Shown: positions 59,702 through 64,000 of the stretch, piece after piece | Position numbering within the stretch: the stretch's first letter is position 1 | Layout: the number at the start of each line of letters is the position of its first letter | Source: Phorcus lineatus | Lineage: Eukaryota > Mollusca > Gastropoda > Trochida > Trochidae | Direction of reading: 5' to 3' | DNA: 64,000 bases | NCBI GenBank assembly: GCA_921293015.1 | Contig: OV121088.1 | Span: 27,813,645 to 27,877,644, forward strand | Notes under the pieces: model-generated | What the model was told of the DNA's origin: nothing | Database searches by the model: none | The model's input: only the letters and a program-made list of their open reading frames with translations | Translations under genes and position numbers: made by a program

Positions 59702-61279
59702 GTTTAAACATATTTTATTACATGAAAGGGATCGGCAAACAAGCCATATGGCTTATGTTAATGCCTCTCCCATACAATACAAAAACAATTGAGATAACAC
59801 GAGAATTGCATGCAATCTGGATACAAAAGTTCAACAAAACAATCATTAGTATGTAATATATAAATAGATATCACAATTCTGGTTATCATGTGGCTGTTCA
59901 TTCATCATTATGAAAAGACTTATAAATTGTTTAAATAGTTTAACTGTTATTAAATCGTTTTGAAGAATGAATAAAGTAATGTACAGATTCTATTATTTTC
60001 TGGTTTATTTCTCTCCCTTTATTTGCGTTCCCAAAAAGTACACTTCTTAAATCAAAACCTTTCTTATAAAAATAACAGTTTGGTCTCAGCAATAAGTAAC
60101 AGGGACAGGTAAAAAAGTAGTGAAATACGTCTTCGTTTGGATGACCACATGAACAGGCGGGTGAATCAAAGATATATCGTTTATATTTGTCTGCATTTAA
60201 ATCACTAAACCCTAGCCTAAGGCGACAGTGTAAAATTTGTAGGAGTCTGGGTCCAGAATTAGAATCAAAATGGAGAGGAGATGACAATTTGTTTAGTAAC
60301 ATTAATTTGAAATCATGTAAAGAAGTTGCTTTCTTCATATTGTCGGGAACCTCGTTCCAGCGTCTTATTGTGTCTGGAATAAATGATCTGGCATATAGTT
60401 CTGTCTTACAACGTATGTTTTGAAGGTCTGTCTGGTTTCTTAGGTTATAATTAGAATTGACACTGACTGAATCAGGCACAAGATCACTTAGATAATCGGG
60501 AGTCAATTTATTGATCATTTTATAAAAGAGACATAGTTTTGAATCTGCCCTTCTTTCTCTTAGGGGCTTTGAGTTAGTTTCCTTATAAATGTTTTGGTGA
60601 CTTGTCCCTCTTACCGCACCGCAAATAGTTCGTAGTGCGTCAAGATGTAGTTTCTCAAGTTGGAGCTCTTGTTGTTTAGTACAGTTGTCCCAGATAATAC
60701 TACAGTAATCAAAATGAGGTATACAAAGAGTTAAACATTATTTCTAAGCTTTTTCTAGTAAGACGATATTTGAAGCTTCTAAAACAGTTGATAATGGGGC
60801 TAACTTTTTTAATAATGTTCTCAGCTAGGGAATTCCATTGGCAGTTATGCTGGAAGGTTAAACCTAGGTGTTTGTGTTCTTTGACTTCAGATATCATGGT
60901 AACACTCATTTGTAATGGAGGAATAGCTATAGGGTTGACTTGACGCGAAAAAGTTACTGCTTCCGTTTTCTCTGGGTTAAAGTTTACCTGCCATTTATCT
61001 GCCCAGTTTACGATGCGTTCGATGTCAGAGTTAAGTTCTAAAGCAGTAATAAGTGGGTTTTCAACAATAACATATGGTTTAAACAATATTTATTTCAAAA
61101 GAAAGGGATTGGTAAACAGGCTATACAGCCTATCTGAATATATATAACATATAGTGATGTGTCATCAGCAAACAATCGAATATTACAGGCAATGCCTTCA
61201 ATGATGTCATTTATGTAAACGAGAAATAATAACGGTCCGAGCACCGATCCTTGAGGTACGCCTGCCAAAACTGTATTTT
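59702..61279 (-). mobile_element. 5'-truncated CR1/jockey-like LINE inserted in the satellite
   Basis: Flanked by GTCATTATGTG at 59691-59701 and 61280-61290, an 11-bp target duplication inside a satellite unit. Read on the minus strand it starts in the RT palm ([20 protein letters not shown] then the catalytic FADDTSLY), continues through NWADKWQVNFNPEKTEAV and EHKHLGLTF, and ends in the C-terminal region (HCRLRLGFSDLN, SPACSCGHPNEDVFHYFFTC) with stop at 59940. A 3' tail runs to 59702. Two lesions are seen: a nested insertion at 61076-61143 just after FADDTSLY, and an indel near 60720 where SLYTSF should continue as PHFDYCS. Otherwise the frame is open, so it is young but inactive. Confidence 0.92.
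61076..61143 (-). mobile_element. LINE 3' tail nested inside the LINE, 9-bp target duplication
   Basis: A 68-bp piece of the same 3' tail (AAACAATATTTATTTCAAAA, GGGATTGGTAAACAGGCTAT) flanked by ATAACATAT at 61067-61075 and 61144-61152. Removing it and one duplication restores the host LINE reading frame across FADDTSLY. Confidence 0.88.
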
Positions 61280-61612
61280 GTCATTATGTGAAACTGAGGG
61301 AGTATAGGAGTCGATTCCTAGATTGTGTAGGGCTCACAGCTCGCCTATATGTCAAACTGACGGAGTATATGGGTCCATTCTCAGATTGTGAAGGGTTCAT
61401 AGCTCGCGTTAATGTCAAACTGTCAGAGTACAGGGATCCTTTCTCAGATTGTGAAGGCTCATAGCTCAGCTCTATTTAAAGTGAGAGGAAATAGAAGTCG
61501 TTTCTCAGATTGTGAAGGGCTCACAGCGCACCTATATGTCAAACTGAGGGAGTATATGGGTTGATTCCTAGATTTTGAAGGGTTCCGTTCTCACCTTTAA
61601 CTTTAACATATT
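61280..61612. repeat. 63-bp satellite array, right block (about 5 units)
   Basis: Continuation of the satellite after the LINE. Units contain CTAGATTGTGTAGGGCTCAC, TATATGTCAAACTGACGGAG and the AAGGCTCATAGCTC variant near 61455. It ends within CGTTCTCACCTTTAAC. Confidence 0.85.
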
Positions 61613-62135
61613 GTGAATATGTGGAGGTAGAAAACTAAATTTGTATATCGGTTCTGCAATTTTAGATTTTCATTTATCATAGTTTGCGGTAACCCGAATA
61701 ACACTGTTTGGAGGGTGTTATTATTTATGTGGAAGCAAGAATTATTTCTTATATGTGTAAAGGGTTTGCATATGGAAGTCAATAAATAACAATTCACTAT
61801 GAAAAGTAAACTTATTATCTGAAAAGTTTATTACACTGAAATTGTATTCTTCATTCGGAAACGTCCCAAAAACTTAGACAGCCATATCTTAGACAGCTTA
61901 AAACAACAACATTTATGGTTGAGTGCATGGCTAATCCTTTGGCTGTTACCTATATCTGACAATGGACCAGTCCATGATAAACAGGAAAAAGAACAGTATT
62001 ATAGAATTTATATTCAAATATATATAACAAATATTTAAACATTCATCACGAAATCAATATGTTACCAAAACAAGTATAGTACTTTTCATCTGTGGTTTCA
62101 TTTACATATCATTCTAAAACAGAAAGTAAATAAAG

Positions 62136-62439
62136 AGTGAGTGATTGAGTTGGGGTTTAACGCCGCTTTCAAGATTATTTCACTTATATCGCGGCTGCTA
62201 GTATTATTGCAGGGAGAAAGCCCGCAACACCATTGTGGCTATGCATTGCGGTGAAACCTGCGCGCATAGGCTGGAACTAGCGAACCATGGGTGGTACTGC
62301 GCTGAAAGTCAGTGCAGCATTGCACCCAAACCTGACTGCATGTAGAACTGTTCTCTACTGCAGACAAAGTTGCCAAGCCCCTGGCGGGATTCGAACCACA
62401 GACGTCTTGATCCGAAGCCGAACGCGCTAACCCGCCCCC
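62136..62439 (-). mobile_element. Full-length tRNA-derived SINE, 11-bp target duplication
   Basis: Flanked by AGTAAATAAAG at 62125-62135 and 62440-62450. On the minus strand the head is GGGGGCGGGTTAGCGCGTTC (A box) and GTGGTTCGAATCCCGCCAGG (a canonical B box), followed by the body and a tail ending in the complement of GAGTGAGTGATTGAGTTGGG and TTTAACGCCGC. It is the best copy in the window and defines the family for 32269-32566 and 47231-47346. Confidence 0.92.
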
Positions 62440-62536
62440 AGTAAATAAAGAACTATTTGCTCTGTGGTAACAGTATTTTAAACAGATTTAATAGATTAAT
62501 CTGAAGAACATTGATTTAAACATTCAGATATCAACA

Positions 62537-62995
62537 TTAATTGATATTAACATACAGATCCACTTCAACAAATTTGAGTCTTTCTGTACAGTTTCTGCAA
62601 CATTTAACCAATGTGGAGCTAGTGTCTGACTGCATGTAAGAACTCGACTTCGGTCTTCTGCCCTTGTTGCAACTGCTGCTTCGGTCTTGCCAGCCTGTAG
62701 TCAATCTCACGATAGATTCTCTTTCTCGGTGGTCGGACAGCTCCGAATTCATTTTGGACAGCTTTACACGATCTGCAATCACGATTCTCTTGATAATCTC
62801 AACAAACCGAAAGATGTTCGGATGTTGCTGGGGAAGAGAGCGGTTCTTTCGGTTGTGAAATCCCCCTAAGTTGTTGTTCGACTGTGGGCCAAATTGTCTC
62901 TCATGGTGGTTCTGTACATCGAGCTGAGGGAGGAGTGCTAGACCAGCTGCTTTTCTGATGAACTTCTTCACCTCTGGATCTTCTTTGTATGCCAC
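62537..62995 (-). pseudogene. MULE-type transposase C-terminal fragment
   Basis: The 152-codon minus-strand frame contains ALLPQLDVQNHHERQFGPQS, then NNNLGGFHNRKNRSLPQQHP, NIFRFVEIIKRI. The N-x-x-x-G(W/F)HNR...HPNIFRFVE pattern matches the C-terminal part of MULE/FLYWCH-associated transposase-like proteins common in invertebrate genomes (usual form NN-EGWHNR-N...HPNL--F). The catalytic domain is missing and the remainder looks unrelated past KLSKMN. It lies within the element bounded by inverted repeats, which supports the assignment. Confidence 0.55.
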
Positions 62996-63246
62996 TACCA
63001 GTCCTAGCTATTAAGTCTGATCTTGAGTCTTTCTGTTTCCATTATCATGGAATATTATATTTACAAACAAAAACATCTCATTACTTCAAAATCCCTTTAG
63101 ATCAGTGTAAGCTACGGGAGTACTAATTAGGACTGTTCCATTTCAGCCATTGGTGTTGTGTTAATTAACTACCTTCTCAAGTGTCTAAGATTTGGCTGTC
63201 TAAGATATGGCTGTCTAAGTTTTGGGACATAATCAATCCTTCATTC

Positions 63247-64000
63247 TCGCTTATTTGACTTAAGTTAGGTTAATTGAGCATAATTACTATCTGTATCAAC
63301 ACAAAACACTAATCTCCTTTGGTTTGAATTACTTGCATAGACACTTACACTTACAGGGTATAATGAAGGAAATAGTCTCGTGATGCTAAACAAAGTTTCA
63401 AACATCAAAGACAACAAAATCTGATTCTTATATTTATTGTTAATTATGGAAACTTGATAACTGTTACCTTTTCCCCTCATTTTCTTCCTGGATCGTGAGA
63501 TTGAAAGTTTTATACGAAAGATGCATAAATAGGAAAGTTACTTAATCTTTTGAGTTTGTATATTAACAGTTTTTAAATATATGAATTTTTAAAATTTATA
63601 TTACTCGAACTGTGAGCATTTTGTGTTGTCGTGAATAATTAGACCAGATGTCCAGCTGGGTCTGCTTATCAAAGCAACGTGTCACTGTGTCGCGTCTCTA
63701 CTCAGACTTGCGCGTCAATCGCGTACAATCACATTAACTTCCTCTCTGTAATTTGATGTTTATCTATCGCACGATATCATGGGGCAAATACTTATGCAAT
63801 AATGAATTGACGGGAGTAAAATGTTTAATTGCTCTTCAGTCACACCAATGGTCAACATTTTGACACATGTTTTTCTGTAACGTTTTTAATAGTTTCCGTT
63901 ATATCGGTTTGTGAATTTTACAAAGAAATGTTTTATTTGATTTATTTATTATCTGTTCATGATTCAATATTTTAAGAATATTTTATTTGGAGTGGATTAT
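63247..64000. other. Intergenic to window end, nothing recognised
   Basis: AT-rich; no element or exon supported. Confidence 0.3.

Larger units (their letters stand above)
61857..63238. mobile_element. MULE-like DNA transposon remnant (1.38 kb) with 8-bp target duplication
   Basis: Flanked by CTTCATTC at 61849-61856 and 63239-63246. Terminal inverted repeats contain GTCCCAAAAACTTAGACAGC then CATATCTTAGACAG at the left, and the complement (CTGTCTAAGATATGGCTGTC, TAAGTTTTGGGAC) at the right; the TTAGACAG word is repeated two or three times in each end. It encloses a transposase-like fragment (62537-62995, minus) and a SINE (62136-62439). The 8-bp duplication suits Mutator-like or hAT elements; the protein favours Mutator-like. 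Confidence 0.7.

Noticed and set aside
60187-60423. Plus-strand open frame within the LINE
   Set aside because: It is the antisense shadow of the LINE ORF2 C-terminal region read on the minus strand.
62330-62440. tRNA gene suggested by A- and B-box matches
   Set aside because: The boxes are the head of a SINE with target duplications. No complete tRNA cloverleaf is present, and the same applies at 32.27 kb.

Overview
This window is animal nuclear DNA, most likely from a marine mollusc. Genes are spread thinly, broken by canonical GT/AG introns, and set in AT-rich sequence full of transposable-element remains. The mollusc assignment rests on tRNA-derived SINEs whose tails carry GTGAGTGAGTGAGTT followed by a TTTAACGCCGC-like block, on Penelope-like elements, and on many CR1/jockey-like LINE tails. 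This is inference; no single gene fixes the species. Nothing bacterial, viral or CRISPR-like was seen.

Layout. 1-150: edge of an L1-like reverse transcriptase relic. 527-6018 (minus): a two-exon GNAT acetyltransferase gene whose 4.6-kb intron holds a large inverted repeat (about 1372-4759). 7593-8659 (minus): a second, shorter GNAT paralogue that looks decayed. 14156-15577 (plus): an intronless GT92-type glycosyltransferase. 15.8-16.6 kb and 18.7-19.5 kb: two truncated Penelope-like elements, each with a hammerhead-like motif downstream. 21.9-30.8 kb (plus): a secreted chymotrypsin-fold serine protease that I could join over eight exons, with intact phases and catalytic triad. 32.3 kb: a SINE. 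32779-33973 (minus): a two-exon secreted cysteine-rich protein. 37.5-40.6 kb (minus) and 48.6-54.0 kb (plus): two divergently oriented paralogues of a small Ig-domain membrane protein with matching exon structure; the first has an in-frame stop. 58.4-61.6 kb: a 63-bp satellite split by a LINE that itself holds a nested LINE tail. 61857-63238: a MULE-like DNA transposon with an 8-bp target duplication and a nested SINE.

At least five families of small inverted-repeat (MITE-like) elements are scattered through introns and intergenic DNA; the best represented has five copies and TA target duplications.

The genes do not form one pathway. The cell-surface or secreted products (Ig pair, protease, cysteine-rich protein, Golgi-type glycosyltransferase) would suit an extracellular or immune role, but that is speculation. 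The most interesting gene-level observation is the Ig pair: one copy has an uncharged membrane helix, the other a lysine in the middle of its helix. All exon joins were made by eye from splice consensus and phase and have no transcript support.
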